A model generated the notes under the pieces. It ran no database searches. It was not told where the DNA came from and was given only the letters and a program-made list of their open reading frames with translations. The translations under genes were made by a program, and so were the position numbers. Shown in pieces: positions 16,570-24,288 of a DNA stretch of 64,000 nt. Each line of letters begins with the position of its first letter. Position 1 is the stretch's first letter. Source of the stretch: Phycisphaeraceae bacterium (lineage in GTDB: Bacteria; Planctomycetota; Phycisphaerae; Phycisphaerales; UBA1924); the NCBI GenBank assembly GCA_019636845.1, contig JAHBWV010000001.1, positions 3,410,001 through 3,474,000 of the forward strand. Direction: 5' to 3'.

Positions 16570-18099
16570 TCACACATACGACCCCACGCCCGTCTCGAAG
16601 CCGAGATCCAGGCAGACGATCAGATACCGCAGCGCGTCCGCCGCGTGGTCGTGCCCGTCCTTGATCGGCATCTGCCTCCACTGGTCCTTCGGATCAAAGT
16701 GGTACGAGCGCAGCGCCTCGATCAACCCCGTGCACCGCCTGTGGATGAACAGCCGGGGCTCGCCGTGCGCCGGCCTGAGCCGCGCTCGCACCATCTCCAG
16801 CCCCGTCCGCGTCGGCGCTGTCCTCCACCCCGGGCGGAATCCGCTCGCACGCAGCAACTCAACATTCGATCGTCCCGACTGATCGCTCGTTGCGCGCCCC
16901 GCCGGATCGACCCCGAGCCAACGCGGCACCGGCCACGCCCCCGAGCGCATCGCCTGCACATGGTCCCTCAGCAACCCATTGTGCGCCACCCGCTCATCAA
17001 CGACAAAGAGCCGATCCTGACGCTGGTCGTGCACCGCCCACAGCAGCACGCTCGTGCGGAACCCGAAGTCCATCCCCGCCAGCCACACGCCGCTCGCGTC
17101 AACACCCTCGGGCAACGCATCGACAACGTGGACGCTCTCGTCGAACTCCGGAAAGACCGTCTCGCGTCGCGTCGGCCTGAGACAGAGCATCTCCGACTCC
17201 CACACCTCTCGCGAGACGCGACCCTTCTGACGCGAGGCGTCCTCGATCGAGACATGCCCCGCGATCTCGTCGCCCCCGCCGCGCATCCCGCACTCCTCCA
17301 CGACCGCGCATCCCTCCCTCTGATCATCCGCGCACACGCAGGGCGCGAGCACTTCGGCGATCCCCCACTTGAACAGCGTCCGCTTTCCCTCGGCGCACGA
17401 GCCGACGATCCGGCGCATCAACCCGAACGGCATGTGCATCGTCGAGAGCGCGTCGATCGAACCCCGCACCAGCCCGGTCTTCAGCGTCTCCGACCGTGTC
17501 ACCAACTGGGCCGCCTCCCACACCTCCTCATCGAACAGCTCCACCTCATCGCACCGCAGCCGATGCACACGCGTGCCGCGCACCGATTGCTGCGACTGCG
17601 CGAGCAGCTCCACACGCGACCCGTTGCGCAGCTCGATCCTCCGCTCCGTGATCCGCCCCCGCACCAGCGGCGCGAGCTCCGCCCTCGTGAACGCACGCCG
17701 AAGATGCTCGTGCATCCGAGAGCCCTGCTCCACCGAGCCCGCCAGAATCCGCACCTGGATCCCGTCGTTGAACACCAGGTCCGCCACCGTCGCGATCGCG
17801 CCGAGCAGCGTCTTCCCCCCGCCGCGGCACGCCCACACCACCCCGTCCCGCGCCGCCCCGTTCTCCCCCCGATCATCGAACGCATGCCAGAGATACTCCA
17901 TCGGCCCCCCGCGCCCGTCACGCGAACGCGAGGGCACGAGTACACCCACGCAATCGCGCACGAATGCTCGCAACTCGTTCGCGCTCGCCGGCCGACGCAG
18001 AACGCCTCCACCAGCGCCCACCTCGCGCCGGTTGCCAGAGACCCCATCCGACCCTGCACAGACATCATGCTCCACGCGTGGCTCCTCCATCGGATCCAT
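16570..18099 (-). CDS. terminase large subunit-like ATPase/nuclease
   Basis: This protein of about 509 residues has both halves of a phage packaging motor. The ATPase has Walker A ACRGGGKT (~90-97), ARG-rich segments, Walker B LRCDEVELFDEE and a coupling-type STMHMPFG. The RNase H-like nuclease has a first acidic site in AGMDFGF and a last one in DGHDHAADALRY, with GVDPAGRATSDQSG between. Both catalytic sets look intact. The start is uncertain: ATG 18099 or 18090, or a GTG at 18129 two nt after the upstream stop. It is the last gene of an overlapping operon of HTH, ABC ATPase and GNAT. No portal, capsid, protease, tail, integrase or small terminase gene is nearby, so it is not an ordinary prophage remnant. 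Confidence 0.85.
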   Translation of the reverse strand: MDPMEEPRVEHDVCAGSDGVSGNRREVGAGGGVLRRPASANELRAFVRDCVGVLVPSRSRDGRGGPMEYLWHAFDDRGENGAARDGVVWACRGGGKTLLGAIATVADLVFNDGIQVRILAGSVEQGSRMHEHLRRAFTRAELAPLVRGRITERRIELRNGSRVELLAQSQQSVRGTRVHRLRCDEVELFDEEVWEAAQLVTRSETLKTGLVRGSIDALSTMHMPFGLMRRIVGSCAEGKRTLFKWGIAEVLAPCVCADDQREGCAVVEECGMRGGGDEIAGHVSIEDASRQKGRVSREVWESEMLCLRPTRRETVFPEFDESVHVVDALPEGVDASGVWLAGMDFGFRTSVLLWAVHDQRQDRLFVVDERVAHNGLLRDHVQAMRSGAWPVPRWLGVDPAGRATSDQSGRSNVELLRASGFRPGWRTAPTRTGLEMVRARLRPAHGEPRLFIHRRCTGLIEALRSYHFDPKDQWRQMPIKDGHDHAADALRYLIVCLDLGFETGVGSYV

Positions 18100-18133
18100 C
18101 GCGTGGGCGGGAGCCCCACCTCGCACCACACAC

Positions 18134-18898
18134 TTACGCCGATCGTCGCAGGATGCCCCGCGTGTTCATCGGCACCCATCGCTCCACCTCCTCCCGCTCC
18201 ACCACCTCGCTCACATCCCCGTGCACATACACCACGGGCCTAGCGATCAGCCCGCGCCCGGCGATCGACGCCCGATCCACACGCCCCATCGCCAGAGCCG
18301 CACGCGTGCCGCGCGAAGCGTTCAGCCAGCGATCGACCGCGGCGCGCATCGTGACGTCGCGCATCAACAGGCGCGCCCGCGCCGGATCAACCAGATCGAT
18401 CGGCGCGCGCTCCCGCGCCCCAAGTGTCGCCATCAGGGCCGCGTCACGCGCCGCCCTCGGGCACTCCACGCGCCTCATCCCGCAGCGATCAAACAGCGAC
18501 GTGTACCGCGCCATCGACGCGATCGTCTCCGTCAGTACCGTCTCGCGCGACGCCAGATACGCACGCACCAGCATCGAACCGACACCCATCGATCGGTGCC
18601 GCGGCTCAACGATCACGCGCGAGATCGTCCTCAGGTTCGTGTTGATCGCGAGCGCCCGCTCGCGCTGCCCAAGACCATCGAACACGCCCGGCCATGCCGT
18701 CCCACGCCACGAGGCGTTCAGCACCGGGCGCGACACCGCCAGCACGCCCACAAGCGTCGCACGCACGCCGCCCCGCTCCACCGCTCGCAGCACACGCACC
18801 GGCGCGTGGGGCTGCGAACGCGCATAATGGAACGACGACATCGCGCGCAGGTCCGCCAGCGCCCCCTCCTCGATGACCCACCCCACGACCCGACGCAT
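18134..18898 (-). CDS. GNAT-family acetyltransferase of the terminase cassette
   Basis: This 254-residue protein starts at 18898, overlapping the ABC ATPase stop (TGATG). The acetyl-CoA-binding loop is RVIVEPRHRSMGVGSMLVRA, with the R-x-x-G-x-G pattern. It is preceded by SRPVLNASWRGTAWPGVF and followed by TETIASMARYTSLFDRCGM, giving the usual GNAT alpha/beta order. This SRPVLN...ARVIV type resembles, in my memory, the acetyltransferase half of COG2401, an ABC ATPase fused to an acetyltransferase. Here the two halves are separate adjacent genes. The substrate is unknown. Confidence 0.75.
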   Translation of the reverse strand: MRRVVGWVIEEGALADLRAMSSFHYARSQPHAPVRVLRAVERGGVRATLVGVLAVSRPVLNASWRGTAWPGVFDGLGQRERALAINTNLRTISRVIVEPRHRSMGVGSMLVRAYLASRETVLTETIASMARYTSLFDRCGMRRVECPRAARDAALMATLGARERAPIDLVDPARARLLMRDVTMRAAVDRWLNASRGTRAALAMGRVDRASIAGRGLIARPVVYVHGDVSEVVEREEVERWVPMNTRGILRRSA

Positions 18899-19611
18899 CA
18901 CGCCACCCCCTTCACGCGCTCGCGATGCTCGCGCACACCAGCCGTCGCATCCAGCGAGAGTTCCAGCGTGACCTCCGGCTCGAGCCACGCCAGCACGCGC
19001 TCATCGTGGACACACACCGCCGCCGCCACTCCATCTGTTCGATGCACGAACCGAGCCAGCGCGCTCGCGACGCCCCGCGCGGTTGTGATGTCCAGCCCGC
19101 TCCCGAACTCGTCGATCAAGAGCCACACCGGCGCGCCCGACTCGCGCCGCGCCTCCAGCGCGTCCCGCATCAGGAGCGCAAGCCGCAGACGCGCACGCTG
19201 CCCGTCGGACAACGCCTCAACCCCGCGCCCGAACAACCGGGGCTCCGCAAGCCCCACCCGCGCCAGCAGCGAGATCGATTCCCCGAGCGTCGTCCCGGGA
19301 ATCTCCACCGCCGCGCGGCCCTCCATCTCCGACGCCCACGCTCCGTCCGCAGATCGCAGCGCGGCACACCCGGCCCGCTCAACCATCGCCCCGACCTCGC
19401 GAAGCACGGACGACTTTCCGCTCCCGCTCGGGCCGATGATCGCCGCCACTCTCACGCCCCGCCCCGGTTCCACGATCCGAGCCGCGCCCTCGCGCCACGC
19501 CCGCCGCTCGGCGCGGAGCATCCGCTCGCACTCGCGAACACCGAGTCCGAACGCCGCGAGCGCGTGCAGCACGCGATTCGATGGACGCCGTTGCACACCC
19601 TGTGCGCTCAT
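18898..19611 (-). CDS. ABC-type ATPase (COG2401-like) of the terminase cassette
   Basis: This 237-residue soluble ATPase has Walker A IIGPSGSGKSS (~58-68), an ABC signature EALSDGQRARLRLAL (~143), Walker B PVWLLIDEFGSGLD and a switch histidine in VCVHDERVLAWLEPE. It has no membrane partner and no transport gene nearby, so it is not a transporter. The start at 19611 overlaps the HTH stop (ATGA), with a G-rich ribosome site upstream. With the GNAT gene it forms a split version of the fused COG2401 arrangement. The role of COG2401 is unknown; nucleic-acid-related work is my inference from the terminase neighbour. Confidence 0.8.
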   Translation of the reverse strand: MSAQGVQRRPSNRVLHALAAFGLGVRECERMLRAERRAWREGAARIVEPGRGVRVAAIIGPSGSGKSSVLREVGAMVERAGCAALRSADGAWASEMEGRAAVEIPGTTLGESISLLARVGLAEPRLFGRGVEALSDGQRARLRLALLMRDALEARRESGAPVWLLIDEFGSGLDITTARGVASALARFVHRTDGVAAAVCVHDERVLAWLEPEVTLELSLDATAGVREHRERVKGVA

Positions 19612-20108
19612 GCCGCCACCCCCTTCGCGATCAGCGCCCCCGGTGCCGCCGCGCCGCGCTCCCTCTCGGCCATCAACCGGAGCGTCCACGCAAACTCACG
19701 CATCCGCGCCCGCACCACGTGCTCGCCGATGCCCAGCTCTCTTGCGGCGCGACGCATCGAGATCCCACGCCCCACGCACGCGAGCACGCACGCCCGCGCC
19801 GTCGCATCCCACGACGAAACGCCCGTGAGCGCGAGCCCGTACGCCGGAGACTCGATCCGCCCGATCAGCCGGCGCACCCTCTCCCGCAGCGAGCTCGGCG
19901 ACCTCCCGATCTGACGCGCGATCTCCGCGATCGCTCGCCCGTGCCCGAGGTGCTGATCCAGCAGCCACTGATCCTCGGGCGCGAGCAGCATCACACGCGA
20001 CAGCAACCCCGACGCACGCTCACGCTCCATCACACGCCGCAGATCGACCGACGCGCTCTCGCTCAGACGCACCACCCGGCGCCGACGCTTCACTCCACTC
20101 GCATGCAT
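19608..20108 (-). CDS. HTH DNA-binding regulator of the terminase cassette
   Basis: This 166-residue basic protein starts at the ATG at 20108 (GGAGG 6 nt upstream); in-frame upstream ATGs have no such site. It carries two helix-turn-helix candidates. One is IAEIARQIGRSPSSLRERV (around residue 67), similar to sigma region 4 or LuxR-type helices. The other is GISMRRAARELGIGEHVV (near 120), a resolvase-like HTH. It is first in the operon and probably controls it. A long palindrome lies 141 nt upstream of its start. It could instead take the place of a terminase small subunit, which is also an HTH protein. Confidence 0.7.
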   Translation of the reverse strand: MHASGVKRRRRVVRLSESASVDLRRVMERERASGLLSRVMLLAPEDQWLLDQHLGHGRAIAEIARQIGRSPSSLRERVRRLIGRIESPAYGLALTGVSSWDATARACVLACVGRGISMRRAARELGIGEHVVRARMREFAWTLRLMAERERGAAAPGALIAKGVAA

Positions 20109-20248
20109 GGGAATCCTCCATACTGGGTCCATCGGTTGGGCCTCCCGAGGCCCTTCCCCGACAGTCTTCCCCATCTGGAGCACCAATGCAAGGACTTTGT
20201 TCGGTGTGCGCCCGGATACGCGCCGAAAGACCCCCACTCACGGCCCGC

Positions 20249-20272
20249 TCACTGACAGACGTCTGTCAGTGA
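20249..20272. promoter_or_regulatory. 24-bp perfect palindrome (candidate operator)
   Basis: TCACTGACAGAC followed directly by its reverse complement GTCTGTCAGTGA, with no spacer, between the divergent HTH-cassette operon and the DUF418 gene. Its length and position suit a dimeric repressor site (TetR-like in style). There is no loop or T-tract, so it is not a terminator. Confidence 0.6.
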
Positions 20273-20384
20273 ACCCCGCCGGGCGCGCTCGCGCACCCCT
20301 GCAAACGACTCGACCGTGTCCCCAAGATACTCTGACGGCCCGCGCCCCCTACACACACCCAGGAGCGCGCCGTGGGAGCATCGC

Positions 20385-21851
20385 ATGAACGCGCCGGCCA
20401 CTCCGATCCAGGCCCCGAACGCCGCACCCGCACCCGTCCCCTTCTCTGAGCGCATCAGCGCGATGGACATCGCCCGCGGGTTCGCCCTCCTCGGCATCCT
20501 CACGGTCAACTTCCGCTTCTTCTCGTCGCCTCTTGGCGCTTCGCTCCTGCCGCCCGGCCCGGACACGCCCGCGCTCGACAGCGCGTGGTGGTTCATCGTC
20601 TACACCTTCGGCGAGTCCAAGTTCTACACCCTCTTCTCGCTCCTCTTCGGCATGGGCTTCATCATCCTCACCGATCGCGCTCGCGCGCGACGCCCCGAGA
20701 GCGCAACGCCGATCGCACTCCGGCGCTTCGGCTTCCTCGCCTTCCTCGGATTCCTGCACGCCAATCTCCTCTGGTACGGCGACATCCTCTTCGTCTACGC
20801 CATCGGCGGGCTCGCACTCCTCCTCGTCAGACGCTGGAAAGCCCGCACGCTCGCGATCGTCGGTGCGGCACTTATCCTCGTCGCCGAGATCCTCGTCATG
20901 CTCAGTCTGCTGCTCGGCATGCTCTTCGCCAACACCGCAATGACCCCCGCCGATCCGCCGCCCAGCGCGATCGTCACGCCCGACCTGCCAAACAACGATC
21001 CAGAGACCGAGCCAACCATCGATCCAGAGACCCAGGCCGAACCGGGCACCACGCCATCAGACAGCGAAACCCCCGTTCCATCCACAGACCCCGACGCCTC
21101 CAAAAGCCGCACGCCCGCTCCATTCATCGCGATGCAGCAATCGCCCGAAGGCCCACAGTCTCCCGCGTGGATGGAAGCCGAGACCCTCGCCTATCAGAAA
21201 GGCCCCTACCTCGATCTTGCCATCTTCCGCAGCGTCACCTGGCTCGCCATGTTCGTCTTTGTCATCCCCTTCATGGGGCCGCGCATCCTCGGTCTCTTCC
21301 TCATCGGGGCCGCCCTCATCCGCTCCGACTTCTTCAACCCACGACGCGCCCGCCTGCATCGCACACTCGTCGGCACAGGCCTGCTGATCGGGCTCCCCGC
21401 CGCGGCTCTCGCCGCCTCCGGCAAACTCTTCGTCACCCCCGGCGATATCGCCCACCCCCTCAACTTCGCATGGCAAGCCCTGTACGCGCTGGGCGCGATC
21501 GCGATCCCCTTCGCCCTCCTCGGTGCCGCGGCCCTGCTCGCCACACGCGCCCCCACCTCTCCCACGCTCGCCCGACTCCTCCACCCCCTCGCCTGCGCCG
21601 GACGCCTCGGACTGACCAACTACCTCACCCAGACCCTCATCGCCACGACCGTCTTCTATTACTACGGCTTCGGGCTCTTCGGGAAGGTCAACGGCCTGTG
21701 GCCAGCCACATTCGTCCTCGGGCTCTATGGGTGCCAACTCGTCTTCAGCACCCTCTACCTCAAACACTTCTCCATCGGACCCGCCGAATGGCTCTGGCGC
21801 ACGGTCACATACCTTCGACCAGTTTCTTTTCGCGACGTAAGGTCCCAATAA
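20385..21851 (+). CDS. DUF418 family membrane protein
   Basis: This 488-residue multi-span protein has 9-10 TM helices. The N-terminal block ERISAMDIARGFALLGILTVN is the hallmark of DUF418/acyltransferase-3-like membrane proteins, followed by FGESKFYTLFSLLFGMGF. The DUF418 C-terminal domain has AGRLGLTNYLTQTLI and FYYYGFGLFGKV. Between the halves, residues ~185-260 form an acidic, Pro/Thr/Ser-rich loop that is longer than usual. The family is thought to modify or transport envelope compounds; no substrate is known. It starts at the ATG at 20385. It is divergent from the terminase cassette, sharing a region with a palindrome. Confidence 0.85.
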   Translation: MNAPATPIQAPNAAPAPVPFSERISAMDIARGFALLGILTVNFRFFSSPLGASLLPPGPDTPALDSAWWFIVYTFGESKFYTLFSLLFGMGFIILTDRARARRPESATPIALRRFGFLAFLGFLHANLLWYGDILFVYAIGGLALLLVRRWKARTLAIVGAALILVAEILVMLSLLLGMLFANTAMTPADPPPSAIVTPDLPNNDPETEPTIDPETQAEPGTTPSDSETPVPSTDPDASKSRTPAPFIAMQQSPEGPQSPAWMEAETLAYQKGPYLDLAIFRSVTWLAMFVFVIPFMGPRILGLFLIGAALIRSDFFNPRRARLHRTLVGTGLLIGLPAAALAASGKLFVTPGDIAHPLNFAWQALYALGAIAIPFALLGAAALLATRAPTSPTLARLLHPLACAGRLGLTNYLTQTLIATTVFYYYGFGLFGKVNGLWPATFVLGLYGCQLVFSTLYLKHFSIGPAEWLWRTVTYLRPVSFRDVRSQ

Positions 21852-21905
21852 ACATGGATTTACGCTTGCTGTTCGGGCGAACTTGGTCCGAAGAACAAGA
21901 AAAAC

Positions 21906-21921
21906 TGGCATTTTGCTTGCA
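21906..21921 (+). promoter_or_regulatory. sigma-54 promoter of the PEP-CTERM gene
   Basis: TGGCATTTTGCTTGCA fits the -24/-12 consensus: GG and GC separated by exactly 10 nt. It lies about 100 nt before the PEP-CTERM start, in an unusually AT-rich segment. A GTTCG-GG-CGAAC palindrome at 21871-21882 could bind an activator, although it is closer than most enhancer sites. Sigma-54 control of PEP-CTERM genes is known from PrsK/PrsR systems. Confidence 0.65.
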
Positions 21922-22020
21922 TTCCCCCAATTTGGTCATGTGTCCTCGACTTTCCTTGCGTATTCTCTGGTGGGCCTGTGTTCTAAGCCCATTCCATAGA
22001 GAGAGATAAGGAGAGACACG

Positions 22021-22641
22021 ATGTTGCGTACCCGGTCCACCGTGCCCGTTTGGGCGGCTGCTGTTCTTTTCACCACGTCGACTTTCGGCATGACGGTCAT
22101 CCACGGGGATGTCGCCGCCAGCACCGAAGGCACCGGAGCCACGTTCTCCGGCACACTCAACTACGTCCACCTGGGTGGCTCTGTCGGTGAACTCACCGTC
22201 ACCCTCAGCAACGACACACCCGCCCATATCGGTGGGCTTCTCACCGCCTTCGTCTTCCGCTTCGACACCGTCGATATGTCCGCCTCGACGCTCCTCACCT
22301 CCAGCACCGTCCCCACCATGACCAACACCGGCACCACCAGCGGCTCCCCCTTCGGGACATACATGGGTGGCGCGGGCGTGGGCGGCACCTACCTCGGCGG
22401 CGGCATGCCCTCGGGCGGCCTCGCCGTCGGTGCCTCCGGCACCTTCGTGTGGACCATCACCGCCTCGGACGCCGCGATGCTCACCGACAGCTCCTTCGTC
22501 AACGCATCGCATAACCCCGGCTTGCTCGCTCGCTTCCGTGGCCTCGAAGACGGCGGCTCCGACAAGGTCCCCGGCGTCCCCACCCCCGGCTCCCTCGCCC
22601 TCATCGGGCTCGGGTTGCTCGCCGCGGGTCGTCGCCGCTGA
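22021..22641 (+). CDS. PEP-CTERM sorted surface protein
   Basis: This 206-residue secreted protein has a signal peptide (~1-23, VPVWAAAVLFTTSTFGM) and a Gly/Thr/Ser-rich beta domain. The C-terminal sorting tail is V-P-T-P-G followed by the hydrophobic SLALIGLGLLAAG and basic RRR. Exosortase recognises this signal, here with the core VPTPGS in place of VPEPGS. Such proteins are exported to the surface or the extracellular matrix. No exosortase gene is in the window. The gene is monocistronic, with a sigma-54 promoter upstream, purine-rich GGAGAG ribosome site and a strong terminator behind it. Confidence 0.88.
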   Translation: MLRTRSTVPVWAAAVLFTTSTFGMTVIHGDVAASTEGTGATFSGTLNYVHLGGSVGELTVTLSNDTPAHIGGLLTAFVFRFDTVDMSASTLLTSSTVPTMTNTGTTSGSPFGTYMGGAGVGGTYLGGGMPSGGLAVGASGTFVWTITASDAAMLTDSSFVNASHNPGLLARFRGLEDGGSDKVPGVPTPGSLALIGLGLLAAGRRR

Positions 22642-22671
22642 TCCATCAGCACAGCACGCTACACACATCAC

Positions 22672-22711
22672 GGGCAGTGAGCGCGAGTGGCGCTCACTGC
22701 CCTCTTTCTTT
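22672..22711 (+). terminator. Rho-independent terminator of the PEP-CTERM gene
   Basis: A perfect 13-bp stem (GGGCAGTGAGCGC with GCGCTCACTGCCC) around a GAGTG loop, followed by TCTTTCTTTC. Confidence 0.9.
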
Positions 22712-22755
22712 CGCGACACGCGCCGATCCGAACGCACACACGTGCCGCGCATCCC

Positions 22756-22784
22756 TTGACTTTCTTCAAGCGATGGGGCCAAAT
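22756..22784 (+). promoter_or_regulatory. candidate sigma-70 promoter of the lysine cluster
   Basis: TTGACT and CCAAAT are 17 nt apart. The -35 is good and the -10 weak. It is the best match in the 330-nt region between the PEP-CTERM terminator and lysW, and would place the putative leader peptide and hairpin in the 5' leader of lysW. Confidence 0.3.
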
Positions 22785-22843
22785 CACCCGACATTGAAAC
22801 CGGTGCGACAACAATCGCCCCACACGCAGAGCGAATCGACCAC

Positions 22844-22927
22844 ATGATCCAGTCCCTCACCAGCAAAGCGACCAAAGCCAAAGGCGCCACGAGCGTCCGG
22901 CGGTCGCACTGCGTGAGCAAGGGCTGA
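22844..22927 (+). CDS. putative lysine-rich leader peptide (27 codons)
   Basis: ATG-started open frame encoding MIQSLTSKATKAKGA followed by 12 more residues. Three of its four lysines fall at positions 8, 11 and 13. It ends 38 nt before a terminator hairpin that precedes lysW. The layout resembles transcription attenuation of amino-acid operons, but the ribosome site is weak and the lysine codons are not consecutive, so this is a hypothesis. Confidence 0.3.
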   Translation: MIQSLTSKATKAKGATSVRRSHCVSKG

Positions 22928-22965
22928 GTCCAGACTCAGAAACCAGCAAGAACACGCAACCCACG

Positions 22966-23003
22966 CGGCTTCCGGATGCTCCGGAAGCCGTGCTTGTTTT
23001 TCC
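22966..23003 (+). terminator. terminator/attenuator upstream of lysW
   Basis: An 11-bp perfect stem (CGGCTTCCGGA with TCCGGAAGCCG) around TGC, followed by TGCTTGTTTTTCC. It lies 42-79 nt before the lysW start and well downstream of the PEP-CTERM terminator, so it probably acts within the lysW leader. A weaker CTGAGT/ACTCAG hairpin (22924-22939) lies just before it and could be the competing structure. Confidence 0.6.
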
Positions 23004-23044
23004 ACCCCACACACCCCCCACACCCCACACACAAGGAACACACC

Positions 23045-23248
23045 ATGTCGGCCCCGACACCCACCGCCACCAGCCAGCCCATCACATCCCCCTGCCCCGA
23101 GTGCGAAGGGCCCGTCCGCTTCGATCGCCCACCCCTCGCCGGACAGGTTGCCCGCTGCACAGACTGCGGCGTCGAACTCGAAGTCACCAGCACCTCCCCC
23201 CTCACCCTCGCCCTCGCCCCCGAAGTCGAAGAAGACTGGGGCGAGTAA
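23045..23248 (+). CDS. lysW: LysW amino-group carrier protein
   Basis: This 67-residue acidic carrier protein has a zinc ribbon with CPECEGPVRF and a second CTDC pair about 17 residues later. It ends in the diagnostic EEDWGE. In LysW systems the side-chain carboxyl of the terminal glutamate is joined to the amino group of alpha-aminoadipate. The intermediate then stays on LysW through phosphorylation, reduction and transamination until lysine is released. The N-terminus carries a 14-residue Thr/Pro-rich extension. It starts at 23045 with AAGGA 8 nt upstream and is first in the gene cluster, right before lysX. The intact EDWGE end and the neighbours make the assignment firm. Confidence 0.93.
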   Translation: MSAPTPTATSQPITSPCPECEGPVRFDRPPLAGQVARCTDCGVELEVTSTSPLTLALAPEVEEDWGE

Positions 23249-23361
23249 GAGCGTCCTTCGCGCCTTTCACTTCCGTCCCGTTCAGCTACCTCTCGCCGCT
23301 TTCCCTCTTCGTCACTCCGCGTTCTCTGTGAACTCTGTGGTTTCTTGCCCTCGGAGCCCCC

Positions 23362-24288
23362 ATGCGACTGGCCATCCTCCACACCCGTCTCCGTGTTGAA
23401 GAGCGACTCCTCGCCGATGCCCTCACCGCCCGAGGCGTCACGCCCGACCTCATCGACCTCCGCCAGGTCATGTTCGACATCGAACGCCCCGAGCACTGGC
23501 CCGACTACGACGTCGTGCTCGACCGCTCCGTCAGTCTCACCGCGTCGCTCACGACCAACCGCGTGCTCGAACACTTCGGTGTCCGCTGCATCAACCCCGC
23601 CGACGCGATCGAGATCTGCTCCGACAAGCTCCGCACCTCAATGGCCCTCGTCGGCGCGGGCATCCCGACGCCCCGCGTCACCGTCGCGACCGATCCCGAT
23701 GCCGCGATGACGGCGATCGAGGCCATCGGCTACCCCGCCGTGCTCAAGCCCACCGTCGGCTCATGGGGGCGCCTGCTCGCGCGTGTCAACGACCGCGACG
23801 CCGCCGAAGCGATCGTCGAGCATCGCGCCACGCTCGGCTCCGTCAACCACCACGTTTTCTATGTGCAGGAGCACGTGGACAAGCCCGGACGCGACATCCG
23901 CGTCTTCGTCGTCGGAGGCGAGCCCATCGCCGCGATCGTCCGCACCAGTGCCCACTGGGTCACCAACACCGCCCGCGGCGCGAAGGCCGCGGGACTCACC
24001 ATCGACCACGCCCTCGCCGACATCTGCCGGCGCGCCGCACGCTGCGTCAACGCCGACGTCGTCGCCATCGACAACCTCGAGTGCCCCCGCCGCGGCTATC
24101 TCGTCAGCGAGCTCAACCACTCCATGGAGTTCCGCAACAGCATCGACACCAGCGGCGTCGACATCCCCGGAATCGTCGCGGATCACGCCATCCGCATCGC
24201 ACGCGAGAGGGCCAACTCACGCCCCGGCCGCATCATCGAGCCCGTCGTCCGAACATCCGACGCCGCACTCGCCGGAGCCACCCGATGA
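23362..24288 (+). CDS. lysX: alpha-aminoadipate-LysW ligase LysX
   Basis: ATP-grasp ligase of the RimK superfamily, 308 residues. It joins alpha-aminoadipate to the C-terminal Glu of LysW. It opens MRLAILHTRLRVEERLLADAL, has the nucleotide-binding AVLKPTVGSWGRLLARVND segment, the central YVQEHVDKPGRDIRVFVVGG, and the metal/substrate motif ELNHSMEFRN near residue 252. That NH-x-MEF-(R/K)N motif is typical of LysX and separates it from RimK. The gene ends with an ATGA-type overlap with lysY. Between lysW and lysX lie 113 nt containing the intergenic CTCTGTG-type repeat. Possible use of glutamate as second substrate (ArgX-like) cannot be judged from sequence. Confidence 0.92.
   Translation: MRLAILHTRLRVEERLLADALTARGVTPDLIDLRQVMFDIERPEHWPDYDVVLDRSVSLTASLTTNRVLEHFGVRCINPADAIEICSDKLRTSMALVGAGIPTPRVTVATDPDAAMTAIEAIGYPAVLKPTVGSWGRLLARVNDRDAAEAIVEHRATLGSVNHHVFYVQEHVDKPGRDIRVFVVGGEPIAAIVRTSAHWVTNTARGAKAAGLTIDHALADICRRAARCVNADVVAIDNLECPRRGYLVSELNHSMEFRNSIDTSGVDIPGIVADHAIRIARERANSRPGRIIEPVVRTSDAALAGATR

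Noticed and set aside
15958..18243. 761-codon plus-strand open frame across the secreted protein and terminase genes
   Set aside because: It is a GC-rich shadow frame made of Arg/Pro/His, crossing two real genes on opposite strands, with no start signal.
16570..20108. Ordinary prophage
   Set aside because: No integrase, portal, capsid, tail, lysis genes or direct-repeat attachment sites were seen. Flanking genes are normal chromosomal genes.
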